A stretch of 64,000 bases of DNA from positions 62,001-126,000 of the forward strand of contig RAPG01000009.1 in the NCBI GenBank assembly GCA_005239165.1. Direction: 5' to 3'. Source of the stretch: Allopusillimonas ginsengisoli (lineage in GTDB: Bacteria > Pseudomonadota > Gammaproteobacteria > Burkholderiales > Burkholderiaceae_B). Of the stretch, positions 1 to 9,167 are shown one piece after another. Each line of letters begins with the position of its first letter. Position 1 is the stretch's first letter. The notes under the pieces were generated by a model. That model saw nothing but the letters and a program-made list of their open reading frames with translations, did no database searches and was not told where the DNA came from. A program made the position numbers and the translations under genes.

Positions 1-176
1 CCGACGCCGAAGTCTGGTCACGATTCTGGCAAGTCATGCCCGAGGCCGGCAGCCACGATATTTTCGCCTTGGCCAAAAGCGGCCATATGCGCATAGAAGG
101 AAATTTGCATCCACTTATGGCTCATCTTCAATACATGAAAGACCTGCTGGCATTGGGCCGGAGGGCTTCTGAATGA
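1..176 (+). CDS. SCP2-like sterol-carrier-type protein, C-terminal end only
   Basis: An open frame runs in from the left edge and stops with TGA at 174-176. The last 57 residues are visible and end with a hydrophobic segment reading RIEGNLHPLMAHL and then MKDLLALGRR. This resembles the closing beta-strand and helix of SCP2-type lipid-carrier domains (x-x-EGD-x-x-x-x-x-x-L). The stop overlaps the next start as ATGA, so the two genes are translationally coupled and belong to the transporter operon that follows. The family call is an inference from a short fragment. Confidence 0.45.
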   Translation, partial: DAEVWSRFWQVMPEAGSHDIFALAKSGHMRIEGNLHPLMAHLQYMKDLLALGRRASE

Positions 177-1039
177 CCGCGCACATTGAACCCATTACAG
201 GCCGCTACGTGTCGTTCGATGTCGCAGGCAAACGATGCAGAGTCTATTTTGAAGAAACGGGCGAAGGTATTCCATTGGTCTGCCTGCATACGGCGGGAGC
301 CGACAACCGTCAGTATCGCCACATGCTGTGCGACCCGGACATCACCAGCCAATACAGGGTGCTGGCGTTTGACATGCCCTGGCATGGCAAGTCATACCCA
401 CCGGAAGGCTGGCAAGACACAGAATATCGGCTCACAACCGAACTCTACGTAGAAACCATTTTGTCGTTCTGCCGGGCGCTGGACCTCGACGCCCCAGTCC
501 TTATCGGGTGCTCTATCGGGGGGCGCATCGTTCTTCAGCTGGCCAACGACCATGGCGCTAAATTTCGGGCCCTGATCGGTGTTGAAAGCGCCGACTACCA
601 GCAGCCCTGGTATGACACGTCATGGCTACATCGGGGTGACGTGCACGGCGGCGAAGTTTGTGCCGCGCTGGTTTCAGGGCTGGTAGCTCCCCAATCCCCT
701 GCCTTGCACCGGCACGAAACACTGTGGCAGTACATGCAAGGCGGGCCTGGCGTCTTTCGTGGCGATCTGTATTTCTATCGCGTAGACAGCGATCTTCGCG
801 GCAAGCTGAACAACATTGATACTAAACGTTGTCCGCTATATCTACTGACAGGCGAATACGATTTCTCCTGCTCGCCCGCCGACACATTACGCACCGCTGA
901 CGCCATACCGGGTGCCAACGTGACCATCATGTCTGAAGTTGGCCACTTCCCCATGAGCGAAAACCCACAGCAATTTCGCAAATATCTTATGCCTGTCCTG
1001 GAAGAAATCCGTGACGGCACAACTGCTCTACCGGCTTGA
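173..1039 (+). CDS. Alpha/beta hydrolase
   Basis: This 288-residue cytoplasmic hydrolase has the alpha/beta-hydrolase fold. The nucleophile elbow is GCSIGG with Ser114, the likely acid is Asp230 in GEYDFS, and the catalytic histidine is His258 in VGHFPM, so the triad is complete and correctly ordered. An oxyanion-region motif LHTAGADNRQY lies near residue 39. It starts in an ATGA overlap with the preceding frame and is followed closely by a LIV-type ABC importer, so it probably opens an ester, lactone or ring-cleavage product of the imported compound. The substrate is not readable from the sequence. Confidence 0.85.
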   Translation: MTAHIEPITGRYVSFDVAGKRCRVYFEETGEGIPLVCLHTAGADNRQYRHMLCDPDITSQYRVLAFDMPWHGKSYPPEGWQDTEYRLTTELYVETILSFCRALDLDAPVLIGCSIGGRIVLQLANDHGAKFRALIGVESADYQQPWYDTSWLHRGDVHGGEVCAALVSGLVAPQSPALHRHETLWQYMQGGPGVFRGDLYFYRVDSDLRGKLNNIDTKRCPLYLLTGEYDFSCSPADTLRTADAIPGANVTIMSEVGHFPMSENPQQFRKYLMPVLEEIRDGTTALPA

Positions 1040-1064
1040 ACCGGACTATTCTTGGAGACTACAC

Positions 1065-2228
1065 ATGAAAATCAAAACCACCGTCGCATTGCTGGCCTGC
1101 CTGGCCGCCCCGCTTTCCGTCTCTGCTCAAGAGACTCTTAATATCGGAGCGCTCGTCACGCTGTCCGGCGCTGGCGCATCGTGGGGGCAAGGCATGAAAA
1201 ATGCCGCTGAAATCGCCGCCGATGAAGTCAATGAAAAGGGCGGCCTCGAAGTTGGCGGCAAGAAGTACAAAGTCAATGTCATCGCTTACGACGACAAATA
1301 CCAGGCCAATGAGGCGGTAACGGTGGCCAACCGTCTTGTCTTCGAAGACAAGGTTCAGTACATCATTGGCCCTGTGGGTTCAGCTCCGGTCTTGGCTATA
1401 CAGCCCATCACGGAAAAGAACAAAGTCATCGTCATGACGCTCGGCTTCACCTCGAAGGCCCTGCAAAAAGAAAAACCTTTCACATTCCGCCCCAATGTCA
1501 CGACCGCCGAGGTATCGCAGCCGCAAATCGACTGGATCGTCGAATCACAGGGAATCAAGAAGGTCGGGGCGTTATTTCCTAATGACGAAACCGGACAGCA
1601 AATCGCGATCGACCTTAAGGCCGCTTACAAACACGCAGGTGCCGATCTGGCAGCTGTCGAGTTTTTCGAGCGCGACAGAGTAGACTTCGTTCCCTTGCTA
1701 ACCCGCATGGCCGCTCGCGGCATCACCGCAATCGAACTCGATGGCAACTCACCAACGACAGCGGGCCTCATCGTCAAGCAAGCACGCGAAATCGGATTCA
1801 CAGGGAACATTATCCGTACCGGCGGCCCGGCCACTCAGGAAATCGTTAACGTGGCCGGCAAGCAAGCCTCGGAAGGCATGTTTGTGCATACACCTATTGA
1901 CCCCGAGCTGGATAGCACCAAAGCCTACACCGAAGCGTATGCAGCTAAATACAAGACTGCAATGAATGGCTTCAGCCCTGCGTTCTACGACGGCACACGC
2001 ATGCTGTTTGAAGCCATGAGGCGTGCCGGCACAACCACCGACACCGACAAAGTGCGCGCTGAGCTCGAAAAAATTACAGATTTCTCCGGTGCTCTGGGCA
2101 ATCTTAACTGGACGGGCCAAGAGATGTATGGCAGCAACCACCAGTTAAATGCTCCCTTCTATGTCGCCGAAGTCAAAGATGGAAAAGAAGTCATACGCGC
2201 CCGCTGCACAGTAAGCGGCTGCAAGTAA
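1065..2228 (+). CDS. LIV-type ABC transporter substrate-binding protein
   Basis: This periplasmic receptor (387 residues) belongs to the branched-chain amino acid/amide binding family (peripla_BP_6). I chose ATG 1065 because GGAG lies about 10 bases upstream and it gives a clean signal peptide ending SVSA before QETLNIGALVTLSG. An upstream in-frame start at 1011 would bury that signal inside a longer protein and overlap the hydrolase. The C-terminal CTVSGCK carries two cysteines that may form a disulfide. It is followed by both permeases and both ATPases. The ligand is unknown; members of the family also bind aromatic acids and amides. Confidence 0.9.
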   Translation: MKIKTTVALLACLAAPLSVSAQETLNIGALVTLSGAGASWGQGMKNAAEIAADEVNEKGGLEVGGKKYKVNVIAYDDKYQANEAVTVANRLVFEDKVQYIIGPVGSAPVLAIQPITEKNKVIVMTLGFTSKALQKEKPFTFRPNVTTAEVSQPQIDWIVESQGIKKVGALFPNDETGQQIAIDLKAAYKHAGADLAAVEFFERDRVDFVPLLTRMAARGITAIELDGNSPTTAGLIVKQAREIGFTGNIIRTGGPATQEIVNVAGKQASEGMFVHTPIDPELDSTKAYTEAYAAKYKTAMNGFSPAFYDGTRMLFEAMRRAGTTTDTDKVRAELEKITDFSGALGNLNWTGQEMYGSNHQLNAPFYVAEVKDGKEVIRARCTVSGCK

Positions 2229-2243
2229 GTAAAAGGACAGATC

Positions 2244-3113
2244 GTGGACTGGAGTATTCTCATCGCGCAGGCGACGGTCAATGGCTTGATCGTCGGCTTG
2301 CTTTACCTGTTGATGGCAGTCGGCTTCACCCTGGTGTTCGGCGTCATGCGCATGGTGAACTTCGCCCACGGCGAGTTCTACATGCTAGGGGCGTTCGGCG
2401 CCTACTATCTGACTGCGGGTCTGGGGCTGTCTTTCTTGCCCGCCCTGGCCATCACTTTCCTTGGTGCCGTACTGTTTGGAGCCGCCATTGAATGGGTGGT
2501 GCTCAAGCCGTTTCGCAATGACGAGCTGAACGGCATGATTGCAACCATCGGCCTGGCAATGATTCTTCAAAACCTCGCACTGATGTTCTTCGGTCCCGAT
2601 CCTTTGTCCATGCCCTCCCTCGCACAGGGAGCGACCCGCTTTGGCAAGATCGCGATTCCAACTTCGCGAATTTATGTAGTCATCTTTGCCCTGGTGGTTC
2701 TTGCCCTGTTATATGCGTTCCTGAAGCACTCCCGACCGGGGCGCGCGCTGCGCGCCGTGGTCGAAGACTTCGAAATCGCCTCCATACAGGGCATACGTGC
2801 ACGTATTTACTATCCCATTGGTTTTGGCATTGGCGTCGGGCTGGCGGCAGTGGCCGGCGCGCTCATGGCACCACTGTTCTCGGTATCCCCTTTCGTTGGC
2901 GCCGCACCGCTGCTAAAAGCCTTCATCGTCGTAATCCTGGGAGGCTTGGGCAGCATACCCGGCGCTGCCGTCGCAGGCTTGGCGTTGGGGCTACTAGAAA
3001 GCTACAGCAGCCTGTTTTTCAGCAGCAGCACCGCAGACATGCTTATTTTTATGATTGTTATTGCAATGCTGGTGATTCGCCCCAAAGGCTTGCTCGGACA
3101 AGGAGAAGCCTGA
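2244..3113 (+). CDS. LIV-type ABC transporter permease (LivH family)
   Basis: This inner-membrane permease of 289 residues has about eight hydrophobic segments and the typical LivH opening with NGLIVGLLYLLMAVG followed by GVMRMVNFAHGEFYM. It begins with GTG at 2244, preceded by AAAAGGA at 2231-2237. Near the C-terminus, the ILGGLGSIPGAAVAG segment is the loop that docks on the ATPase. It sits 15 bases after the binding protein and one base before the second permease, so it is part of a single importer operon. Confidence 0.9.
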   Translation: MDWSILIAQATVNGLIVGLLYLLMAVGFTLVFGVMRMVNFAHGEFYMLGAFGAYYLTAGLGLSFLPALAITFLGAVLFGAAIEWVVLKPFRNDELNGMIATIGLAMILQNLALMFFGPDPLSMPSLAQGATRFGKIAIPTSRIYVVIFALVVLALLYAFLKHSRPGRALRAVVEDFEIASIQGIRARIYYPIGFGIGVGLAAVAGALMAPLFSVSPFVGAAPLLKAFIVVILGGLGSIPGAAVAGLALGLLESYSSLFFSSSTADMLIFMIVIAMLVIRPKGLLGQGEA

Positions 3114-3114
3114 C

Positions 3115-4095
3115 ATGAGTACCTCACTCAGCATCAACGCTCAAGCCCCGATCCGTCGCCACGGAATGCTTGCATTGGGTCTGGCCGTTCTGGCCATTAT
3201 TGTCATCTTGCCTTGGTTCGCCAGCCAGTTTGTGCTGCACCTGGCAATCCTGACAGCGCTCAATGTGCTCGTGGTCAATGGACTTGCTCTCATCAGCCGG
3301 TCGGGCCAGTTATCTTTGGGTCACGCGGCCTTTATAGCTATCGGTGCCTACGTCGGCGTATTGGCCAGCCAGTACCTTGGCCTGGCTTTCTGGAGCTCGG
3401 CACTCGTAGGCACAATAGCCACCGCCATCATCGCATTAATGCTTGGCTGGATTATCTTACGCCTGAAGGGGGTGTACTTCGTTCTGGTCACCTTCGCTTT
3501 TGGCGAGCTGGTTCGCCTGGTCCTGCTGGACTTTTCAGCGTTCACCGGTGGAGCAAACGGCATTACCGGGATTGATCCAGCAGCGTTGCTGGGCTTTACC
3601 TTCGATACCCGCGCTTCCTTCTATGCCTTGGCGCTTGTCGTCGCCCTGCTATCCGTCCTGATCATGCACGGTCTGTTCCGCTCGCCGCTCGGGCACGCCA
3701 TCGACTCCGTCGCTGACAACCCCGGACTGGCCGAATCCACAGGTTTAAGCGTGCATCGCCTGCAGGTGTTTGCCTTTGTGTGCGGCTGTGCAATGGCCGC
3801 GTTTGGCGGCAACCTGCTGGCCCGGTATATAGGCTACATCTCGCCAGAGTCCTTCAATATCAGCATCTCCGTGGGCCTGATCATTATGCTGGTGATAGGT
3901 GGACGGCGCTCAACCTGGGGACCCTTGGTGGGCGCCATTGTTCTTACGCCACTGCCCGAACTTTTCCGGGGAGCCGTCCAGACCCAGCATATTTTCTACG
4001 GTGCTGCGCTGATTCTCATTCTGCGCTTTTTGCCAGGAGGGCTGGCTGCACTACCGCAGGCTGTACGAAGCCTGGCTACACGGAGAAATCCATGA
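3115..4095 (+). CDS. LIV-type ABC transporter permease (LivM family)
   Basis: Second inner-membrane permease (326 residues) of the LIV-type importer. It has a string of hydrophobic segments, the LivM hallmark NGLALISRSGQLSLGHAAF near residues 55-75, and a C-terminal GGRRSTWGPLVGA coupling loop. GGAGAAG lies just before the start, within the end of the upstream permease gene. Its stop overlaps the next gene's start as ATGA at 4092-4095, tying its translation to the ATPase. Confidence 0.9.
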   Translation: MSTSLSINAQAPIRRHGMLALGLAVLAIIVILPWFASQFVLHLAILTALNVLVVNGLALISRSGQLSLGHAAFIAIGAYVGVLASQYLGLAFWSSALVGTIATAIIALMLGWIILRLKGVYFVLVTFAFGELVRLVLLDFSAFTGGANGITGIDPAALLGFTFDTRASFYALALVVALLSVLIMHGLFRSPLGHAIDSVADNPGLAESTGLSVHRLQVFAFVCGCAMAAFGGNLLARYIGYISPESFNISISVGLIIMLVIGGRRSTWGPLVGAIVLTPLPELFRGAVQTQHIFYGAALILILRFLPGGLAALPQAVRSLATRRNP

Positions 4096-4871
4096 GTTCT
4101 GAATTACTCGCCGTTCGTGGCCTGACCCGCCGATTCGGCGGCCTGATCGCATTGAACAACCTGAGCTTTTCCGTACAAGAAGGCGAGATCATTGGCCTGA
4201 TTGGCCCCAATGGCGCAGGCAAGACCACGGCCTTCAATGCAATCACCGGCACCGTGCCGCCTTCGTCGGGTACTGTGCACTTTAACGGCATTAACATTTC
4301 GGGCGGGCCGGCCAGCCGCGTGGTCGCCGCCGGACTCGCCCGCACCTTCCAGTCGACATCAACTTACCCCAACGAAACCGTTGCAGAAAACGTTTATCGA
4401 GGCATGCTGTCACGCATCGCAGGATCTGCTGTCGGCCTGTTGACCGGACGGAGAAACCGGAATTTAAGCCCGTCCTCTATCCCGGCAGAGATCGATCAGA
4501 TTCTCGGCGTAACCGACCTGCAGTCCTGGCGCGATGCGGCGGCCGGCAGCTTGCCCTATGGCTTGCAGAAGAAGCTTGGAATCGCTGTGGCGCTGGCCAC
4601 TCAGCCGCGCATGCTGCTGCTCGATGAGCCCGCTGCCGGCCTGAATCATGAAGAATGCCGTGACCTGACCCTACTGCTGCGTCGGCTGCGCGACGACGGA
4701 TTAACGTTGCTGTTGGTCGAACATCATATGGCGCTTGTGATGGATTTATGCCATCGCATTGTCGTACTAGTGCAAGGCGAAAAGATAGCCGAGGGGACGC
4801 CGGAACAGATCAGCCAGGACCCCGCCGTTATTGAAGCCTATCTCGGAGCACCCGATTATGCCCATGCTTGA
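4092..4871 (+). CDS. LIV-type ABC transporter ATP-binding protein (LivG family)
   Basis: Cytoplasmic ATPase of 259 residues. Walker A is GPNGAGKT at residues 38-45, the signature region is the LivG-type variant LPYGLQKKLGIA, and Walker B is MLLLDEPAAGLN, followed by the switch histidine in VEHHM. The start at 4092 is set by the ATGA overlap with the permease; a longer in-frame extension back to 3780 would read through livM-coding DNA and is rejected. Its end overlaps the next ATPase gene by 14 bases. Confidence 0.9.
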   Translation: MSSELLAVRGLTRRFGGLIALNNLSFSVQEGEIIGLIGPNGAGKTTAFNAITGTVPPSSGTVHFNGINISGGPASRVVAAGLARTFQSTSTYPNETVAENVYRGMLSRIAGSAVGLLTGRRNRNLSPSSIPAEIDQILGVTDLQSWRDAAAGSLPYGLQKKLGIAVALATQPRMLLLDEPAAGLNHEECRDLTLLLRRLRDDGLTLLLVEHHMALVMDLCHRIVVLVQGEKIAEGTPEQISQDPAVIEAYLGAPDYAHA

Positions 4872-5571
4872 TATCCAGAACCTGACGGTATCCTATGGCC
4901 CCCTGGAAGCAGTGCGCAGTATTAGTTTCAACGTGGAGGCGGGTCATATCGTTGCCTTGATTGGATCCAACGGCGCAGGAAAGAGCACGACCCTGCGTTC
5001 TATTGTCGGCTTGACACCCGCCGCTAGCGGACAGATTTTGCTTGAGGGCAAGGACATCACTCGCGTCGCTGCGGCTACTCGCGTGCAGGCAGGCATCGCC
5101 CTTTCGCCGGAAGGACGACGTCTGTTTGGACGCATGTCCGTTCAGGAAAACCTGCTGACCGGCGCGCACGGCGTTCGCTCGCGCAGCATTATCAACCGCA
5201 CCCTGGATGAAATCTACGCCTTATTCCCACGCGTTCTGGAGCGGCGGCGCCAGCTCGCCGGTTCGCTATCGGGCGGCGAGCAGCAAATGGTGGCCATTGG
5301 GCGCGCGCTAATGGCGAACCCCCGCCTGCTCATGCTCGACGAACCTTCGTTAGGCATTGCGCCAAAAATCGTTGCCGAGATTGCCGCAGCGATCGAGCGC
5401 ATCAACCGCGACAAGAAGATGTCCATCATCTTGGTCGAACAGAACGCCCGTCTGGCATTGCGTTTATCGCATTATGCCTTCGCACTCGAGCATGGCGAGA
5501 TCATACGTAGCGGTCCGGGTCATGAGCTTCTGTCGGACCCCATCATACAAAAATCCTATCTGGGAGTCTGA
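4858..5571 (+). CDS. LIV-type ABC transporter ATP-binding protein (LivF family)
   Basis: Second ATPase of the importer, 237 residues, the usual LivF size. Walker A is GSNGAGKST, the signature is LSGGEQQMVAIGRAL and Walker B is LLMLDEPSLGIAP, followed by VEQN of the H-loop region (Gln in place of His, normal for LivF). I place the start at ATG 4858, inside the end of livG; an alternative ATG six bases later is also possible. A TTG-started hydrolase gene follows after two bases. Confidence 0.88.
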   Translation: MPMLDIQNLTVSYGPLEAVRSISFNVEAGHIVALIGSNGAGKSTTLRSIVGLTPAASGQILLEGKDITRVAAATRVQAGIALSPEGRRLFGRMSVQENLLTGAHGVRSRSIINRTLDEIYALFPRVLERRRQLAGSLSGGEQQMVAIGRALMANPRLLMLDEPSLGIAPKIVAEIAAAIERINRDKKMSIILVEQNARLALRLSHYAFALEHGEIIRSGPGHELLSDPIIQKSYLGV

Positions 5572-5573
5572 TC

Positions 5574-6392
5574 TTGTCTGACTTAAATGCCAAGCCCATA
5601 CCCGAGTACGAGGTATATGCATTGCGGTATGCCCATATGCCTCGCGTCCGGCGGGATAACTTCCTGGGCGGAGATCCGCATGACGGTCCAATGCCCATGG
5701 ACTTCTTTGTATGGCTGTTGCGTTCGCCTGAGCGCATCGTACTGGTGGACACGGGGTTCAATGCTCAGACTGCCGCAACGCGTCAGCGCGCACTCATACG
5801 CTGTCCCATCGACGCCCTTTCCGACATTGGAGTTCGGGGAGACGAAATTCAAGATGTGATTCTGACCCACTTGCACTACGATCACGCCGGCAATCTGGAC
5901 AAGCTGCCCAATGCGCGTTTTCACGTGCAGGATGGCGAGGTTGAATACGCTACGGGGCGCTGCATGTGTTTCCAGCCTTTGCGCCACGCCTATGCCGTAG
6001 AAGACGTCGTCACACTGATCAGAAAGGTGTATGACGATAGGGTGGTGTTTCATGAGGGCGACCAGCCCATAGTACCGGGCGTCAGCGTGCTTAAGATCGG
6101 CGGTCACACCAAGGGCTTGCAGTCCGTCAGGGTGAATACAGCGAGAGGATGGGTCGTTCTCGCTTCCGATGCCTCACATTACTACGAAAACATGGAGAAA
6201 CAACGGCCGTTTCCCATAGTGCACAACGTTGCTGACATGCTTGCAGGCTACGCCCGACTGTCGGGCGCGGCGGACAGCGTGGATCACATCGTGCCGGGGC
6301 ATGACCCCATGGTCATGAACTTGTACCCGGCCATTTGCCAGGAAAACCCCGACACCATCATGCTTCATGTAGCGCCAGGGCGGCCGGTTTAG
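5574..6392 (+). CDS. Metallo-beta-lactamase-fold hydrolase (AHL-lactonase-like family)
   Basis: 272-residue MBL-fold hydrolase with the dinuclear zinc motif H99-L-H101-Y-D103-H104, a further ligand His178 in GGHTKG, bridging Asp199 in LASDA, and a final histidine in VPGHD. This is the layout of the 'N-acyl homoserine lactonase family', most of whose members are not proven quorum quenchers. It starts with TTG at 5574, two bases after livF, with GGGAG upstream. As the last gene of the importer operon it probably hydrolyses the imported compound or an intermediate, for example a lactone. It overlaps the opposing Bug gene by four bases tail to tail. Confidence 0.82.
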   Translation: MSDLNAKPIPEYEVYALRYAHMPRVRRDNFLGGDPHDGPMPMDFFVWLLRSPERIVLVDTGFNAQTAATRQRALIRCPIDALSDIGVRGDEIQDVILTHLHYDHAGNLDKLPNARFHVQDGEVEYATGRCMCFQPLRHAYAVEDVVTLIRKVYDDRVVFHEGDQPIVPGVSVLKIGGHTKGLQSVRVNTARGWVVLASDASHYYENMEKQRPFPIVHNVADMLAGYARLSGAADSVDHIVPGHDPMVMNLYPAICQENPDTIMLHVAPGRPV

Positions 6393-7357
6393 TCGACCTG
6401 GGCGCCAGATGCCTTCACTGCCTTGGCCCATTGGGCAGCCTCGTCCACCACCAGTTTCTGGAAGTCGGCAGGTCCGCTGTTAATCACTTCCGCACCCATA
6501 GCCTCCAGACGTTTGGTGAACTCAGGCTCTGCAACCGCTTTATGCGACGACTTGAAAATTGTCTCAGACACGTTAGCAGGCAAGCTTTTCGGTCCGAACA
6601 AGCCAAACCAGGTTGCTGCGCTAAAGCCGTTCAGGCCCGCCTCCGTCATTGTGGGCACATCGGGGATGGCTGCGATTCGTGTTGGGTTCGCGACTGCAAT
6701 AGCGGTGAGCTTGTTGCTCTGAATATATGGTAATGCGGCAGAAAGCGTTACAAAGGCCGATTCCACCTGGCCGCCAAGCAAATCATTAATCATGGGCGCA
6801 TCGCCGCGGTAAGGAATATGTACCAGGTTAGTTCCCGTCCTTTCTTTAAACAGCGCTTGCGTCAAATGCTGAGGGGAGCCATTGCCAGGCGATCCTACCG
6901 TCACACCTTCGGGACGATTCTTAGCGTACTTGATGTATTCGTCCAGTGTTTTTACTTTCAGTTCCGGCGCGATAACCAGAACAATAGGGATGCGGGCAAC
7001 AAGGGTAATGGGCGTGAAGTCGGCGATAGGATCGTAAGAAAGATTTTTGTAAAGACTGCCACTAATGGTATGCGCGGCCGTTGTCATGTATAGCTTGTAC
7101 CCATCGCTCTCGCTGCGCGCGACTTCTGCGGCGGCCAGGGTAGTGCCCGCGCCAGGCTTATTGACAACGACAATAGTTTGCCCAAGGTCTTTGGAAACAT
7201 CGGTAGCGACCAGGCGCGCGATGACATCCGTCGCCCCGCCCGCAGCATAAGGCACCACCAGATTGATCGGCTTATCCGGGTAGTCGGCGGCATTGGCCAG
7301 TGAACTGAACAGAACGCCGCTCAGACCCGCAAATACGGATAGTTTCTTGTAATTCAT
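6389..7357 (-). CDS. Bug-family periplasmic solute-binding receptor
   Basis: 322-residue extracytoplasmic receptor of the Bug/TctC family. The signal peptide ends in LANA before ADYPDKPINLVVPYAAGG, the characteristic Bug opening. The GSPGNGSPQHL and IPYRGDAP segments match ligand-binding loops of the family. No TctA/TctB membrane genes are nearby, which is usual for the many orphan Bug proteins of Alcaligenaceae. Adjacent gene content suggests an organic acid or amide ligand, but this is not determinable here. Confidence 0.9.
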   Translation of the reverse strand: MNYKKLSVFAGLSGVLFSSLANAADYPDKPINLVVPYAAGGATDVIARLVATDVSKDLGQTIVVVNKPGAGTTLAAAEVARSESDGYKLYMTTAAHTISGSLYKNLSYDPIADFTPITLVARIPIVLVIAPELKVKTLDEYIKYAKNRPEGVTVGSPGNGSPQHLTQALFKERTGTNLVHIPYRGDAPMINDLLGGQVESAFVTLSAALPYIQSNKLTAIAVANPTRIAAIPDVPTMTEAGLNGFSAATWFGLFGPKSLPANVSETIFKSSHKAVAEPEFTKRLEAMGAEVINSGPADFQKLVVDEAAQWAKAVKASGAQVD

Positions 7358-7629
7358 TGCTCTTCCTTATTGAGTATTCCGATGAGCACACCCCCACGTC
7401 ATTGCGCAGGCTAAAGGGCCCCTCACAAACAGAACATACGTTCTATCAGAAAGAATTCTCGCATATCTTTAACCAACTCGCAAAGAAAACAAACGGCAGC
7501 GGCACCTAGTCTTTTCCATGATTGACATCAGCAATAGCCAAGTCATAAAATAGAACGACTGTACCGCTAGAAAGAACAATAATGCATACAACCTCAAAGA
7601 ACACCTGCATTCCTTCGGAGTCACTAAAC

Positions 7630-9105
7630 ATGCCGCAACAGCCCGGCCAAGATCCCAAACCTCTGCTCATCAACGGTGAATGGGTATCAGGCGCGACCGA
7701 GTCATTCGATTCGATCAATCCCGCAAACGGGAAAGTCAATTACGCATTGCAGGTGGCTTCGCACGCACAGGTCGACGCAGCGGTCGCATCTGCCAAGGCT
7801 GCGGCTGCCGAGCCTGCCTGGAAAAATATGCTGCCCCATGTACGGGCACAGCTGCTCGTGCGCATGGCAGACCTCATCGTCCAGCATGGAGATGAATTCG
7901 CGCGCTTGCAAATGCAAGAGAACGGCAAGGTATGGTCTGAATGCAAGGCACAAGCCAACAGTGCCGCAGCAACCTTCCGCTACTTTGCGTCCGTCTGCGA
8001 AACACTGGGTTCCGAAATTACCCCCTCACGCGGCAATTATTTATCCATGACCGCATACGAACCCTACGGTGTCGTTGCAGCGATTACTCCCTGGAACTCG
8101 CCCCTGACCATGGAAGCACAAAAGGTCGCGCCCGCTCTGGCCGCCGGAAATGCTGTCATTCTCAAGCCTTCTGAAATCACCCCTTCGCCTGCCTTGCTTC
8201 TCGGAGAAATCGGCCTGCAAGCGGGCTTGCCTCCTGGCATCCTGAATGTGCTGACCGGTGACGGTGCAGTAACCGGCAAAGCGCTGGTCCAGCATCGCGA
8301 CGTACGTATGGTGTCTTTTACCGGCGGTACGGCCACGGGCCGCAGCATCGGCATGATAGCTGCCGGGCGTTTAATCCCTGTTGCTCTAGAACTGGGAGGA
8401 AAATCTCCACATATCGTGTTTGAAGATGCCAATCTTGACGCAGCAGTCCAGAGCATTATTGGCGGTATTTTTGAAGGTAGCGGGCAGTCTTGCGTTGCAG
8501 GTTCACGCCTGTTCGTTCAGGCCAGTATTTACGACGAGCTCATCGCTCTTCTGGTAAAGCGCAGTAGCACTATCAAGGTCGATCAGCCAGAGGTCGCCGG
8601 CGCCCAAATGGGCCCTCTTTCCAGCTTCGGACACCGGGCACGCATCGAAAAATTCGTCGAATCGGCCAAAGCAGAAGGCGGCCAGATCGCACTTGGCGGA
8701 AAACGTCCAGATGGCCCTCAGTTTGAACATGGCGCATTTTTTCTGCCCACAATTATTACCGGTCTGGATAATCAGGCCACCGCCGTCCGGGAAGAAATTT
8801 TTGGTCCGGTCTTGTGCGTGTTGCGGTTCGACGATGAAGCTGACCTGATCGCACAGGCCAATGACAGCGCATTCGGGCTGGCGTCCGGAATATGGACTGC
8901 TAATTATCAACGCGCATGGCGTGTTGCCCGTGCACTGCAAACCGGGCTGGTCTGGATCAACACCTACAAACAGTTGTCAATCTCTACGCCCTTTGGTGGC
9001 TTCAAAGAAAGTGGCATTGGGCGAGAAAAAGGTGCTACCGGCTTGCGTCTTTACCAGCAAAGCAAAGGCATTTACTGGAGCATGGACCCCAACAATATGG
9101 GTTGA
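7630..9105 (+). CDS. Aldehyde dehydrogenase (NAD(P)+)
   Basis: 491-residue aldehyde dehydrogenase. Catalytic Cys288 sits in GSGQSCVAGSR and general-base Glu254 in ELGGKSPH; the cofactor-binding FTGGTATGR motif and PWNSPL are present. ATG 7630 is preferred over an in-frame ATG at 7582 because GGAG lies nine bases before it and the family N-terminus (LLINGEWV) follows directly. The 3-hydroxyisobutyrate-dehydrogenase-like gene follows 62 bases later. Together they suggest oxidation of an alcohol/aldehyde pair, such as a semialdehyde, to an acid. The closest subgroup is betaine/hydroxymuconic-semialdehyde-type, but the substrate is unknown. Confidence 0.9.
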   Translation: MPQQPGQDPKPLLINGEWVSGATESFDSINPANGKVNYALQVASHAQVDAAVASAKAAAAEPAWKNMLPHVRAQLLVRMADLIVQHGDEFARLQMQENGKVWSECKAQANSAAATFRYFASVCETLGSEITPSRGNYLSMTAYEPYGVVAAITPWNSPLTMEAQKVAPALAAGNAVILKPSEITPSPALLLGEIGLQAGLPPGILNVLTGDGAVTGKALVQHRDVRMVSFTGGTATGRSIGMIAAGRLIPVALELGGKSPHIVFEDANLDAAVQSIIGGIFEGSGQSCVAGSRLFVQASIYDELIALLVKRSSTIKVDQPEVAGAQMGPLSSFGHRARIEKFVESAKAEGGQIALGGKRPDGPQFEHGAFFLPTIITGLDNQATAVREEIFGPVLCVLRFDDEADLIAQANDSAFGLASGIWTANYQRAWRVARALQTGLVWINTYKQLSISTPFGGFKESGIGREKGATGLRLYQQSKGIYWSMDPNNMG

Positions 9106-9167
9106 CGCACAAACGTCTCCTGAACGACCACAGCATCAATGGACAAGCGAGAAAAGGAAGTTATTCC

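Noticed and set aside
1749..2141. A 130-codon minus-strand frame under the ABC binding-protein gene.
   Set aside because: Shadow of the real gene: Cys/His/Arg-rich, no start signal.
3780..4091. Extended N-terminus for the LivG ATPase.
   Set aside because: It would read the permease gene in another frame; ATGA coupling at 4092 and family length fix the start.
8916..9167. Extended N-terminus for the 3-hydroxyisobutyrate-dehydrogenase-like enzyme.
   Set aside because: It overlaps the aldehyde dehydrogenase gene, and the Rossmann motif begins at the 9168 start with a good ribosome site.
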